This document shows positions 1-10,661 of a DNA stretch of 64,000 nt, in pieces (positions within the stretch are counted from its first letter, which is position 1; every line of letters starts with the position of its first letter). The translations under genes and the position numbers were made by a program. The notes below the pieces were generated by a model that was given only the letters and a program-made list of their open reading frames with translations, did not search any database and was not told where the DNA came from. Source of the stretch: Cryptomeria japonica (lineage: Eukaryota > Streptophyta > Pinopsida > Cupressales > Cupressaceae); assembly GCF_030272615.1 (NCBI RefSeq), contig NC_081406.1:246811218-246875217 (forward strand), in the 5' to 3' direction.

Positions 1-36
1 AAACCCTACCAGTAATCAATCTCTGCACCAGCTCAT

Positions 37-1263
37 TGTTAGACTTGTGTGAATAATGTTGTCATTGATGTCAAACTAGTCATCTGGTTCTATACCGGAT
101 AGTGTAGGCAGGCCCGGATATCAGTCCAGACATTATGGATGTTATGGATGTTATGCAAAGTGTTGCAGTTATTCATGTTTGGTTCAGTTGTTGTGAGTTT
201 TGGTTGGGATTTATTATGCAGCATGGATAGTTTTAGATGATGACCTTTTTGAGGTCCCATTGGGTTCCCATTGACCCCTGTATCCTGGTATCAATTATGT
301 GTCTCGGTGTCAACGGTTTGAAGCTTTGGTATCTATCAAAAGTATCTCTTCGATTTTTGTGATTGTGGTTTCACTGGTACATGTGAAGTCTACATTTTGG
401 AGATGTTGAGCATGATGTTGTGGGAATAGGTCCATTCTTTTAGGTTTAGATAACCCTTTCTCTTTTCCAGTAATCACATTATATGCCTTGGTAATCTGAA
501 GTATGTAAAGGAATTATGTAGTATTGTGGAGGTCGACATGAGCCTATTTATAATGTGTTGGGCTTGGCCGACACACTATTTTGTATTTGTGCTCTCTAAT
601 ATATATATATATATATATCTGTGTGTGTGTGTGAGTGTTCATGAGTGATGGATGACATAGAGAAGTGAATGAATCAAGTGGGTGTGAGTGTAATGTGTGG
701 AAGATAGTTGGTAGCAAAATAAGCAGTGTATGTGAGAGTTGTAGACAGCGAAGGAAATCAATAGTACAGTAGTCCTTTACCGAAACAGTAGTGCAAAGAT
801 CTCTAACTGGATATTCTTTAAAGTTTGAGATTTGTAATATGAGCATAACTTGGAACTGATCTTATGCATTTGGAAATGCAAACTTTCTCTAATAACCCTT
901 TCAATTGCAGTGAGCATTCTGGCAGTTAGCCATTTCTTTTGTATCTACAGTGAGAAGCCTGGCATTGAACCATTTTTGTAATCTGGCATTGAGCCACCTG
1001 ACAGTGAGCCACCTATTTGTAAACAAAACTATAACTAGTTATATTTTCCTGAGAGTTAACACTCGCTAATGGTTTTTCCTTTTTAAGGTTTTCCACATAC
1101 AAATTTCGGTGTTCATCTTGTGGTTCGATTCTTCTTGTTTATTCTGCATTATTTGTTTTAATTTTGAGGACAACTTCAATTGGTAAAAAGGTTTATTGTT
1201 TTAAATAAGTGGGAATACTAATTCACCCCCCCCCCCTCCTATCAGTATACCAGTGCTTTCAAC
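37..1263 (+). repeat. Z left (5') LTR
   Basis: It begins TGTTAGAC and matches 4813-6235 along its whole length, including the stretches around the repeated ATGGATGTTATG, the GTGTGTGT tract and the C-run before the end. A short (TA)n tract lies near 600-618. The 3' end is uncertain by a few bases because the usual terminal CA is blurred in both copies. Confidence 0.85.
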
Positions 1264-1275
1264 TTTATCAATAAT

Positions 1276-1287
1276 TGGTATTAGATC
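1276..1287 (+). other. Z primer-binding site (initiator Met tRNA type)
   Basis: TGGTATTAGATC lies about a dozen bases inside the left LTR and differs at two positions from the plant initiator-Met primer site TGGTATCAGAGC. Its place and its opening TGGTAT support the call. Confidence 0.75.
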
Positions 1288-1344
1288 TTTGGTCCCTTTC
1301 TTGGAAGGCCTAACCGCTTGAGGGAGATCCATGTTGGTTGAGCC

Positions 1345-2386
1345 ATGGCACCTATATACTTGGATGAAGAATTTCAAATGGATGAAGAATTGAATACAAC
1401 CCTTGAAGACTTGGAAAATGTTGAATCAGAGAATCAAGAACTGAAGGAGAATGTGAAGATTGCAAATGAATGTGTACAGAAGTTGAGAGAGAAAATTTGG
1501 AAATTCAAGTTGAGACATAAGGAGGTTAACAATCAGTTGAATCAAGCGAATGAGACCATCAAAGACCTGATGCAGAAAATGGAGGAAAAACACAAGACAG
1601 CAGTTTCTAAATGAGACATTAAAGCTGAAATGTGAGAAGTGTGAAAAGCTTGAACAAGAATTGAGGAATCTGAAGGCAGAGAACAAGATCCTTGACAACA
1701 GCAGGCTCATGGAAGATTTGATCAACATGCAGCAAATTAGGTCAAACAAAACCAGACTTGGTTACCAAACCAGTGTGCACTCGAATCATAATATTAAAGA
1801 AGAAAGTAAGGAAGTCAAAGCAGAGAAGAAGTCAGAAGATGAGAAGAAATCCTAGAATTAGAAATCAAACACAAGAATACAATCGATCCGATAGCCTAAT
1901 GCACAAAGGTACCCATATTTTAATGGCTATTGTTTTAAATGCAATAAATTTGGACACAAGGCAGTGAACTGTAAAAGTATTCAATGCTATAGTTACAAGA
2001 TGTTTGGACATAAGGTAAGCCTTTATATGAATCATGTTGTGAGTCAAAGTTATAGCCCAGTTGCTGTAAATAAGAAGAGTTATAACTTTCAAGGACATTG
2101 TTACAATTGCAATATCTATGGACACAAAGCTAGTGAATGCAAATACAGATCTCATCCAGTAAGATTTTAGAAGAAAATTCTTAGTTGTTTCAAGTGTAAT
2201 CAGCCTGGACATTATGGTAACCTATGTAGGAAAGGAAATGAAGAAAAGTATATCAAAAAGAGTGCAATGAGGAGTGATGAACCAAATAAGAAGGAAAACT
2301 TGGTCTAGAGAAAAAAGAATGAGAACAAAGAAAGTGAGCCTAAAGTACCAGAATCTGGTGTAGGTATCTCTTCCTCCAGAAACTAA
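1345..2386 (+). pseudogene. gag: Z gag: coiled coil plus zinc knuckles (broken)
   Basis: Gag packages element RNA into particles. Translation starts at the ATG at 1345 (MAPIYLDEEFQM) and runs as a long Glu/Lys/Asn-rich coiled coil. A frameshift near 1595 moves the frame, after which the coiled coil continues to a GLGY motif typical of SIRE-lineage gag. Zinc knuckles follow: CFKC..GH..C at 1931-1972, a degenerate CYSY..GH near 1984, CYNC..GH..C at 2099-2140 and CFKC..GH..C at 2186-2227. In-frame stops near 1854 and 2168 break the frame. The end near 2386 is followed by a GGGGGA tract rather than a protease. The gag of D has the same arrangement. Confidence 0.8.
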
Positions 2387-2675
2387 GCTTAGAGCTTCAA
2401 GTTAGGGGGAGTTATGATCAAAAACAAAAATCTTCTAGCCTCACCTTCTATATGGATCATCTAACTAATTCAGCATGGCAGTGCTTGTGTGGTATCCAGT
2501 ATGCAGAGGAATCATAATGACATCATCAAAAAGAGTTTTTGGTGGCAAAACCCTATGAAGCATATTTAGTAAGATAAGTATCAATCTTGGAGTTCATTTC
2601 TTTCATATCAATTATATTTTCTTAAGATCATTGTGAGTAGTAGAGAAGCAGTAAAGTGAGAAGTGAAGAGCAATC

Positions 2676-4590
2676 ATGGAAGGAAAAATGATTGTCGAAG
2701 AATCTAGTAGCGGAGAATTTCAGATTGTGGACAAAGTGCCCTTGGATGAGTTTATCCTAGAGAAAATCAGAATTGTTGAAGCAAGTTTGAAGGATGATGA
2801 ATTGTAGAGGTTCAAAGAGTTAGAAGGAAAAGGTTTGAATCTGTGGACCGAATTCCCTTAGTTTGACATTGCAGAGATAATCAAAATAATCCTTAGTCAT
2901 GTGTGAGATAACTGCATTGTGTTGGATAAACCCTATCCAATTACGAAGGAAATAATTTCTATGATCACCGACTTGTGTGACAATGGAGATGTTCCAACAA
3001 ATAAATCAATTTTGAATAGGGAAGTGGAAGCCCTAACCAGCATGAAGGGTGATCAGTGAGCTCTTATCATCAACACGATCGTCAACCTTGTAATAAGGTA
3101 TGTTGCCTATCACATCTCTTACAAAGTCTATTTCAAAAATAGGGAAGGAGCCACCTCAGCGATTGTAGTGTATATGACATATATGTTTGTGATGGAGAAT
3201 AGATCATTTGACTTGTGTGAATTATTGAGACAAATATTGTACGAAAAATATCAAGATGTCAAAAGAGAAGAATTATGCCTTTTAGTATGGATCATTGCTT
3301 GTAAGTTTAGTCGTGTACTATTTAGAATCTCTTCTGGAAAAGGATAATGTTTTTTGGGAATCCGATGTGCTGATTGCAAGACAAATCTTCAAATATCTAA
3401 ACAGTTTGAATAACATAGAGGAGATTCACAATAATTATTTTAAATTATTTATGGATATGTGGAGAGTTGGCCTGATTTTTGTTTCTTTCTCTTCTGGTTC
3501 TGGAGAATCTTCTTTCAAAAGCTGCTATTAGGATATGTTGTTGTCATTGATGTCAACATATTCCTGTGATTTTCTTCGATGATTGCATTTTGAGAAGATC
3601 TTATAATTCAGCTTGTAGTGTTGTTTTGCTGATCACCATTTTGTAGAGTTCGATATTTCCTCTGGAATATTCCGATATATATATATATATAGATATTGTT
3701 GGTCTATTCCTATTGATGTTTCAGAGTCACCAAAAATAAACATAGAAGATATGATGACAATTGATGATCTGGAATCCCCTACAACCAAAGGAGTTTCAGA
3801 AATGAATAAGAAGGAAGTAGGAGACTCAAATGATGATTCTAATCCATTAATTCTGATTGATAGTGCAAATAGATTTCAAAATATTGGTGTGAAATGGTTG
3901 ACCTCAGTCGAGTCAGACATAATTGAGAATATTTTGATGAAGTACCTGATCTGGAACAATATTAGTCCAGAAGATGTCAGTAATGTGCTTCCTAAATCAT
4001 TGACAGAGATCCTGAAAGAGAAAATCTCTGAGTAGTCAACTAAAGAAAAAGGTCTGGATATGCAAAGTTTTGTTGAATGAATGTACTAAATCCAAAAGTA
4101 CTTTTCAAATTGCATAGAGGAATTGAAATATTGGATCCATGGTGCTAGCAGAATCTATAGATATTCTATCTCTTGGTCGGCAGCAGCTATGAAGCACAAA
4201 GGAAGAATTGATGCTATTGAAGCCGAACTGATGAGTCTAAGTAAATCTTTTGATTTTATAAATGATAAGGATGGTGAGAAGAGAAAAATAATTAATTCTC
4301 TTCCAGTTGAGCTTCTTTTGTTGCAAAGGCAGAAAGAAGACTTTGTGAGCATGTTTTGGAAAGTTAAGGAGATTGTGGAAGCTTAACTATAACACTTTTC
4401 AACATTGCTTGAGGATGCAATAGAGTATGAGCAAAACCTAACTACTTCGAATAGCTTTTCAAATTTTGTTGATTTTTTGTTTGAGTGTAGAAGCCTTTCA
4501 GTGAGCATTAAACTAGCTATAAACTCTTGGGAAGTCCTTCTAGAACTAAAGGAAAAGTACAAGCTTATATTTATGAAGAAGAGCAGTTGA
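2676..4590 (+). pseudogene. Z extra frame, homologous to the D extra frame; function unknown
   Basis: The ATG at 2676 opens a frame (MEGKMIVEESSSGEF) that runs with several stops to about 3340, shifts frame, and continues through 3295-3531. After a short LTR-like insert it resumes at about 3720-4590 as a Glu/Lys/Ser-rich coiled coil. Landmarks are KPYPITKEIISMITDLC, VRYVAYHISYKVYF-like text (IRYVAYHISYKVYF) and SFDLCELLRQ. Element D carries matching blocks in the same order (RPHKIKKEAIHVVIGFC, VKYASMVIGYRIYY, DYDLIEALRSQL). It sits where pol would be but resembles no retroviral enzyme. I do not recognise a named family; a link to the plant-transposon-associated helical domains is only a guess. 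Confidence 0.65.
3534..3720 (+). repeat. LTR-like scrap inside the Z extra frame
   Basis: The segment starts with ATGTTGTTGTCATTGATGTC, wording very close to the first bases of the Z LTRs, and contains a (TA)n tract near 3680. It splits the extra frame, with coiled-coil coding on the right and the conserved domain on the left. It may be a small LTR remnant or a gene-conversion scar. Boundaries are approximate. Confidence 0.4.
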
Positions 4591-4800
4591 AGGTTTCCTT
4601 ATGAAAGATTCACATTTTTGGTTATATATATGTGTGCTTTCTATTCTTTTTCTTCTCTTTTTTCATCAATGGTATCCTTTCTCCTTGATGTCAAAAGGGG
4701 AAGAAAGAAAATAAGAATATGAGTTCAAGGATTTGAGAATTTTCTTATGCAAGGGGGAGTTTACTCAGTCATGTTTTGAATATCTTTTACCATCAATGAC

Positions 4801-4812
4801 AAAGGGGGAGAT
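4801..4812 (+). other. Z polypurine tract
   Basis: AAAGGGGGAG directly precedes the TG that opens the right LTR, the standard place for the plus-strand primer. A second purine tract, CAAGGGGGAG, lies about 50 bases upstream (near 4749-4758). Confidence 0.85.
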
Positions 4813-5374
4813 TGTTATACCTATGTGAATAATATTGGCATTGATGTCACAGTCATCTAGCTCTATACTAAATAGTGTATGCAAGACCAGATATTAGTCT
4901 GGACATTATGGATGTTATGGATGTTATGCAAAGTGTTGTGGTTATGTATGTTGGGTTCAGTTGTTGCGGTTTTTGGTTAGGAGTTATTATGCAACATGGA
5001 TAGTTTTGGATGATGACCTTTTTGAGGGCCCATTCAGTTCTTATTGACCACAATATCCTAGTATTAGTTATGTGTCCTAATGTTAGTGGTTTATAGCTTT
5101 GGTATCTATCAAAAGTATCTCTTCAAGTTTTGTGATTGTGGTTTCATTGGTACATGTGGAGTCTACATTTTGGAGATGTTGAGTGTGATCTTGTGGCGAT
5201 AGGTCCATTCTCTTGGGTCCAGATGACCCTTTCTCTTTTTTGGTAATCATGGTATATGTGTTGGTAATCGGAAGTATTTAAAGGAATTATGTAGAAGTAT
5301 TGTGGAGGCCAACATGAGCCTATTGATAACATGTTGGGCTTGGCCGACACACTATTTTGTATTTGTTCTCTCTG

Positions 5375-5375
<1 letters not shown>

Positions 5376-5464
<89 letters not shown>
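5376..5464 (+). repeat. (TG)n microsatellite, about 44 units
   Basis: An uninterrupted TG run of 89 bases. The matching place in the left LTR has only a few GT units next to a TA run, so the expansion came after insertion or distinguishes the two LTRs. Confidence 0.97.
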
Positions 5465-5466
<2 letters not shown>

Positions 5467-5893
5467 TCATGAGTGATGGATGACATAGAGAAGTGAATGA
5501 ATCAAGAGGGTGTGAGTGTGATGTGTAGAAGATAGTTGTTAGTAAAAGAAGCAGTGTATGTGAGAGTTGTAGACAGCGAAGGAAATCAGTAGTGCAGTAG
5601 TCCTTTATCGGACCTGTTGCGGAATAGTAGTGAAGAGATCTCTAACCAGATCTTCTATAAGTCTGAGATTTGTAATATGAGCTTAACTTGGAACTGATCT
5701 CATGCATTTGGAAATGCAAACTTTCTCAGTTAAACCCTTTCAATTGCAGTGAGCATTCTGACAGTTGGGCCTTTCTTTTGTATCTGCAGTGAGTAGTCCA
5801 ACAATGAGCCTTTTTTGTAATCTACCAGAAAGCCACTCGACAATGAGCCACCTGTTTGTAAACAAAACTATAACTAGTTATATTTTCTTGAGA

Positions 5894-6036
5894 GTATAGT
5901 ATAGTGTCGGGGGGGCCTATCCATTCTATGGTGTATTGTTGGGAAGGTTAGGGACCTCAAGAAATAGAAATTCTATGAAAATTTGTAGGTTTCTTGTTAA
6001 TTAATTAATTAATTTCAATGAGGGCTTTCTAGAGCG
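5894..6036. other. About 140-bp insertion present only in the Z right LTR
   Basis: The left LTR reads GAGAGTTAACACTC. The right LTR reads GAGAGT, then about 140 extra bases (with a G-run and a TTAATTAATTAATTAA stretch), then AACACTC. I see no clear terminal repeats, so its mechanism is open. Confidence 0.6.
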
Positions 6037-6240
6037 CCAACACTCTCTGTGGTTTTTCCCTTTTTGGGTTTTCCACGTACAAATTCCAGTGTTCATCTTG
6101 TAGTTGTGTTCTTCTTATTTATTCTACATTATCTATTTTAATTTTGAGGACAACTTCAGTTGGTAAAAAGGTTTATTGTTTAAATAAGTGGGAATATTGA
6201 TTCACCCCCCCTCTCTGTATTCTAGTGCTTTCAACCTGAT

Positions 6241-7520
6241 AAACACTCAGTGCATCTCCCTCATACCCTCAGTCGTAGGAAGATGACCCTATACCTGCTC
6301 AAAGATTTGAATCCTATCCTATGCATATGCAAGCCGGTCCATAACATCATCATGCTCTCTCAAAATGGTAGTAACCTCGTCCCCTTGAGCAAATAACTAA
6401 ACATCCCTGGTAGCTATCTCTGCATCCCTATCATCTAGCTTTGCCTCTAGGCTATGGATTCAAGCCTCAGCAATAGTAAGGAAGGCTTATAATTGAACAA
6501 AAACAACATCCCTGAGGTCCCCATGTCTTGTTGGCCCTATTGTCTTGGTTGCCTCTCCCTTTTCCATACCCGTCGCCTTTGTCAGTGTTGGTGTTGCTAC
6601 GTATACTGGTGGAGCTTGTAATAGTCAGATTGGATAGGTAGCCCTAGCTCTCTTGCCTCCTCCACCTCCCCATACCTCTCCATGATGTATGATGTCCACC
6701 CAATCAAAAAATGAGTAGAATATAGATACGACATCGCCTTGACATCATCCTCTCAAGGCTCACAGTCTAGGTACGGTCACCAGTTCACTGCATCTAAATC
6801 ATCTAAGGCTCAGTGCCAATACTCGACCTTACCCAGCTGGGGCTGGTTTATCATACCTTTATACATATAGTTGACCAATCATCCTCAACCTCATGCATAC
6901 TAGTTTACAAATGGGTAAGTGCTCCAATACCCAAATATGGAGAAGTGTGATCCCCACACCCAAAGAAGTACTCTCATGATAAACTATAGCATGCAAGTCA
7001 GTGTACAGGTGAGCTAGGACACATGGGCCCTTGGCATATCAGGTCCCCTCACTCGCCATCTGCTCTATAACATGTCTCTAGCTCATGAACAGTCTATGTG
7101 ATCCCTGATCAGGACATAGTAGACTATCAACAATAGCAGCGAGCACAGAAGGAAGTGTCTCATATAGCTCTACAATATCCTACCATCACACTGAACTATC
7201 ATGCACCTCTAGATCAAGAGTTGTGAAGATACGCCACAGTGTCACATCACCCATCTATATGTCATAGGTCACTAGCTCACCTATGATCGAGATGTATAGA
7301 ATCCTCCATATGTCTTCCAACATGATCGACATCTCTCCCATCGACAAATGGAAGGAGTAGGTCTCGTTGTGCCACGTCTCGACCAATGTAGTCAGAAGTC
7401 CACAATTCATCTAAATCAAAGGTAAGTGCATCATGTCATACAAACCGGTAGAAGCAACACAATTAATCTCCAGCTCAGACAACTGGTCTCGCAATTGCTA
7501 AGTGGTGGGATGCCTCTCTC
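6241..7520 (-). pseudogene. A2 antisense plant-mobile-domain (PMD) protein, degraded
   Basis: Reading leftward from about 7520, the minus strand encodes STGLYDMMHLPLI, then NETYSFHLSMGEM and LEDIWRIL, then IEQMASEGT and YAKGPCVLAHLY, and ends in a charged coiled coil (LEAKLDDRDAEIATRDV). The frame in A has SSFHLATGEATVTLEDVWRI and YAWGPCVLAMLY at the same places, so the two are homologous. The F-H-L-x-x-G-E-M/A-T-V-T-L-E-D pattern is that of the plant mobile domain, found in host MAIN-type proteins and in transposable elements. Several stops interrupt it. It lies antisense to its element, near the polypurine tract. The C-terminal end continues into bases 36-1. Confidence 0.72.
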
Positions 7521-8370
7521 AAGCCCACAATACACCTAGGTCCTCCTACAAACACAATCAAGTGACAATGTGAGCCTTTTTGCTAGCATAATCCGCTAAT
7601 ACCTAGACTTCACCAGATACTTTTTGATCAAGTATCTCTAGTCTCAACAGGTAAATCAGCTGACACGCACCTAGACTACAACAGGCATTTACATCAATTG
7701 CCTATTTTCAATAGGTACCAAGAGTCCAGCAAACACAACAAACAACCTAAAAAAGTACAAACTGAAATCAACTATCATAATTAAAATTCAACTGGGCCAT
7801 TGGAAACAAAAGCGTTACAACTAGCATACAATAGTGCTAAAAATACAAAAGCACTACAACTACTGTACAAATGCGCTATTGTGGCACAATAGCACTAAAA
7901 CAATGTTTAAGCGTGTTTGTCTATTTTTTACTTCCCCTAGTTGAAAAATGCATTAAAACGACCTCAAAACAAAAAAAATAGAACCGGACTTACCACGGGA
8001 CTGTAGTCGGTTGGCCATTGGTACCTCCAAATCCGCTCAAATTGATGATCTTCTATCGGAATCACCATGTTTTCTATTGCAAGCTACTCACAAAAGGTCT
8101 CTAGCAAAGCTTGAAATCACTATGGAGGAGTGTAAAAATGAGGACCAATTAACCCTTCTAGCCCAAATATACCCTACCCAACCCTAACCCTTCTTCACCT
8201 TGCTCACCACCCTAGGCTCCAGGAACTTTCGAGGCTTGCCATTTCTCCATTTTAACCCCGGTTTCCTCCATTCTTTCACCATTTAACCCAAATTGTTATA
8301 ATCTTGTATTCCCCCGCTTCTTTCTATTTTTCAAGTGATCGCCCAATTTTTCAAAATTTTCAGCCCATGT
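7521..8370 (+). other. A2 noncoding stretch upstream of the antisense frame
   Basis: No gene is visible. Around 7805-7910 short motifs built on AGCACTA / TAGTGCT / GCGCTATTGTG recur, including a perfect 9-bp inverted repeat GCTATTGTG-G-CACAATAGC at 7875-7893. The cluster lies about 300-400 bp upstream of the antisense PMD frame, the same relative place as the ACACAAGCGCA cluster in A. A promoter role is possible but not shown. Confidence 0.5.
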
Positions 8371-8384
8371 CTCGAGGGGGCATG
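8371..8384 (+). promoter_or_regulatory. CTCGAGGGGGCATG 14-mer shared with element A
   Basis: An identical 14-mer lies on the minus strand of A at 20121-20134. In both elements it sits 86-98 bases before the 3' LTR on the sense strand. The purine core suggests a second plus-strand priming site or a packaging signal; neither is shown. Confidence 0.6.
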
Positions 8385-8465
8385 CAACCCACTAAACTAA
8401 CAACCCTATGACATTTTTCTCTTGCCTATCTCTCTTTCTACAAAACAGCATGATGAATTGCACCC

Positions 8466-8482
8466 TCTCAAAGAGGGGCAAA
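8466..8482 (+). other. A2 polypurine tract
   Basis: CTCAAAGAGGGGCAAA immediately precedes TGTAGACAC, the start of the LTR. Element A has CTCAAAGAGGGGCAAAA before its own TGTAGACAC, so tract and LTR start are conserved. Confidence 0.85.
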
Positions 8483-9231
8483 TGTAGACACATAAATATG
8501 TCCACTAAATTAAATAAATATTTAATATTTGTTTAATGCACTAATGTTCTTCTATTAATTAAATTTACATGTAATTAATTCATTTCAACCCATTCTACTA
8601 ATTTAATTAAATAAATTTCATAAATTTATTTAAATGAAAATTACTAACTATAGTTCAGCTATTAAATAAATCTATCAATTTATTTAATCACCCCCTTTCT
8701 TCTCATTTAAATAAATTAAACATTTATTAAAATGCACAATCAAAATCCATATTTAAATAAATGAATATTTATTTAAAATACTCATCCACTTGTAAATGCA
8801 AGTTGCACAATTGATTGAAACAAATGAATTTTATTTTTATTAAAATCCTAAAATCCATCCCACTTGCATTCTCCTACAAAACCCACTTGCACACTAACCC
8901 TTCTTCTAAATTTTTCTAATCCTTTCTAATTTAGCCTAATCCCCTTCTAAACATTTGCACATTCCTAACTAAGGGATTAGTGAGGAGTCACTTCTCAAAA
9001 GCATTAAAAGCTTTCTCCCTTCCATAAGTTAACCCCCAAAGTCTTCTTAAGCCTTAATGGATTTAATCTAACTAACCCACCTTTGACCCTTAGTTAGAGA
9101 CTTTTCCTCTAACTCAACCATCCATCTAACCCTCAAGTCTATTCAAGCATTCAATGCTTTGACCATGGTTACCCTTTTACCCTTGCATATTTAGTTATCC
9201 CTTGGATAAAAGCTTTATCTATTGGAATCAA
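8483..9231 (+). repeat. A2 3' LTR, truncated
   Basis: It starts TGTAGACACATAAATATG and is rich in AATTAAATAAAT repeats. It is cut off at about 9231, where copia LTR scrap F begins, so its end and any target duplication cannot be seen. Apart from the first nine bases it shows little likeness to the LTR of A. Confidence 0.65.
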
Positions 9232-9354
9232 TGAACATTGAGAGGGGGGGTGAATCAGTGTTTTATATTTAGCAAACTTATCAAGTTGATTCTTAAACCA
9301 CTGGATGCATGAGAGAGTAATCAAAGTGTAGAAACATAAAATGAACAACCACAC
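9232..9354 (-). repeat. F: fragment of a copia-type LTR
   Basis: TGAACATTGAGAGGGGGGG and then GTGAATCAGTG copies the terminal wording of the LTRs of D (TGATGAACTTATAAGGCACTGAGAGG) and E, read in the same direction. It runs into the Y LTR at 9355, so Y probably inserted into this LTR. The rest should lie beyond the far end of Y, outside the window. Confidence 0.5.
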
Positions 9355-10661
9355 TGTTGGTGACAATAATGAGGGAAAACTAAGAGGGGGGTGAATTAGT
9401 TTTCACCGGATATACAAACTTAATCACAAAAACAAATCTGATAAACTACAGAAATAAGCAAATAGATAACACAACACCAAGATTTTGATGTGGAAAACCC
9501 GGTTAAGGGAAAAACTATAGTGGGAACCTACCCACAATATGATGATACTCTGTAGTAGTATGTAAAATATTACAATGGGGAATGCACATGCATTCAGGCT
9601 CACTTCCTAGAGCTCACTGCTCAAAAGATAATGACCTAGAAGGCTACAACCCTCAGGGAAGTCTCAGTGACTTACAACAAGATTTAGACTACAATCCGGA
9701 AGAATTGATCTAAAAGAATAGAAACTCCAAATGCTTTATGACAGTTTTGGTTAAGCATAATTGTCTACTCTAGAATCGCAAATCTTTTCTCAATCACAAT
9801 GTTGAAGGATGAATCACTTGATTGCACATACACCACTCTTTGATAATGCAGGCTTAACCACAACACCTAAATTACATGACTATGTCACCTATTTATACTA
9901 TTCATCAACTTTGACAACAAGGTCGGCTAAACCCTTAACTCACAATTATAAAATCACATCATGAGATACAAAGATTGACTACCAGACCAATATAATGATT
10001 TAAATGACATAAAATGGACCTAATTCAAATCTCCAAACACACAACACCACTGGAAATCATGCCAAGATCAACAACAAGTTACACCACCAAGAAAACCACA
10101 TAACACGAAGAACATCACCGATTCAGCAAAATCACCAAGAACTCTCACAAGGATCAATGTGGATCGTTAGGACAAATAAGACATAATTAGGAAACACCAA
10201 CAAGCATGTTAGAATCATCAGCAACAGCTTCACCAACACCTCTTATCAAATCTTCATCGATCAACTTCTAAAACTCAAAAACACTCAAACAACAGCAACA
10301 ATCATGAAGAAAAGATAAATTATGGAGCACCAAATCATGAACCATCTGAAATAAAGATACACAAGACCACCCCAAACAATATCCCAAAATCTCAGCTCAA
10401 GATCTAATCACATCGGAATATATCGGAGGAAATACTGAACTCTGCAAAGCATTGATAAGAAAAGCAAACTGCAAAACTGGATCATCTTATATGATCAATT
10501 AAGCTTCTCAGATCACCAAGACCAATACAAAACAATATAATGATACTAGAAATACTCCATACACCAAACCATAATCCCAGTGAACCAATATGCAAGCACC
10601 AAAGTAGGAATATGTTGACATCAATGACAACAACATAGCCTAGCAGAAGCAATTTCCAACA
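9355..10661 (-). repeat. Y 3' LTR
   Basis: Bounded on the plus strand by TGTTGGTGACA (left) and TTTCCAACA (right), it has the TG...CA ends of an LTR and is followed by the polypurine tract at 10662. Its partner is outside the window. It contains the AGAGGGGGGTGAATTAG wording common to the copia LTRs of this window and no gene. Confidence 0.75.

Larger units (their letters stand above)
37..6235 (+). mobile_element. Z: SIRE-like Ty1/copia LTR retrotransposon without pol
   Basis: Direct LTRs of about 1.2 and 1.4 kb flank an interior with a Met-type primer-binding site, a coiled-coil/zinc-knuckle gag, a second long decayed frame (2676-4590) and a polypurine tract directly before the right LTR. 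No protease, integrase, reverse transcriptase or RNase H is found, so it must have relied on enzymes from a related element. Flanking bases CTCAT (32-36) and CTGAT (6236-6240) form an imperfect target duplication. Taking the insert out rejoins the A2 antisense frame. The LTRs are clearly diverged, which makes this an old insertion. Element D (45995-55416) has the same layout. Confidence 0.82.
4813..6235 (+). repeat. Z right (3') LTR
   Basis: It begins TGTTATACC and is collinear with 37-1263. It is longer because the GT microsatellite has expanded (5376-5464) and because about 140 bp near 5894-6036 are absent from the left copy. Confidence 0.85.
1..9231 (+). mobile_element. A2: remnant of a non-autonomous Ty3/gypsy-like LTR element with an antisense PMD frame
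   Basis: Bases 1-36 and 6241-9231 read as one element interrupted by Z. The part seen is its 3' half: a decayed plant-mobile-domain frame on the minus strand (about 6241-7520), a conserved 14-mer (8371-8384), a polypurine tract (8466-8482) and the start of the 3' LTR (8483). Its organisation mirrors element A (18437-31446) in the opposite orientation, and the PMD frames are recognisably homologous, so I class it with A. The 5' half lies left of the window. No protease, reverse transcriptase or integrase is visible. The right boundary is where LTR scrap F begins. Confidence 0.7.

Noticed and set aside
1-10. AAACCCTA-like start suggesting telomeric repeat
   Set aside because: A single partial unit; no tandem TTTAGGG array is present, and the bases fit the A2 antisense frame.
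5376-5464. Possible CRISPR-like or satellite array
   Set aside because: Uniform dinucleotide run with no spacers.
5144-5470. Minus-strand frame with a long His-Thr repeat
   Set aside because: It is only the (TG)n microsatellite of the Z LTR read as protein.
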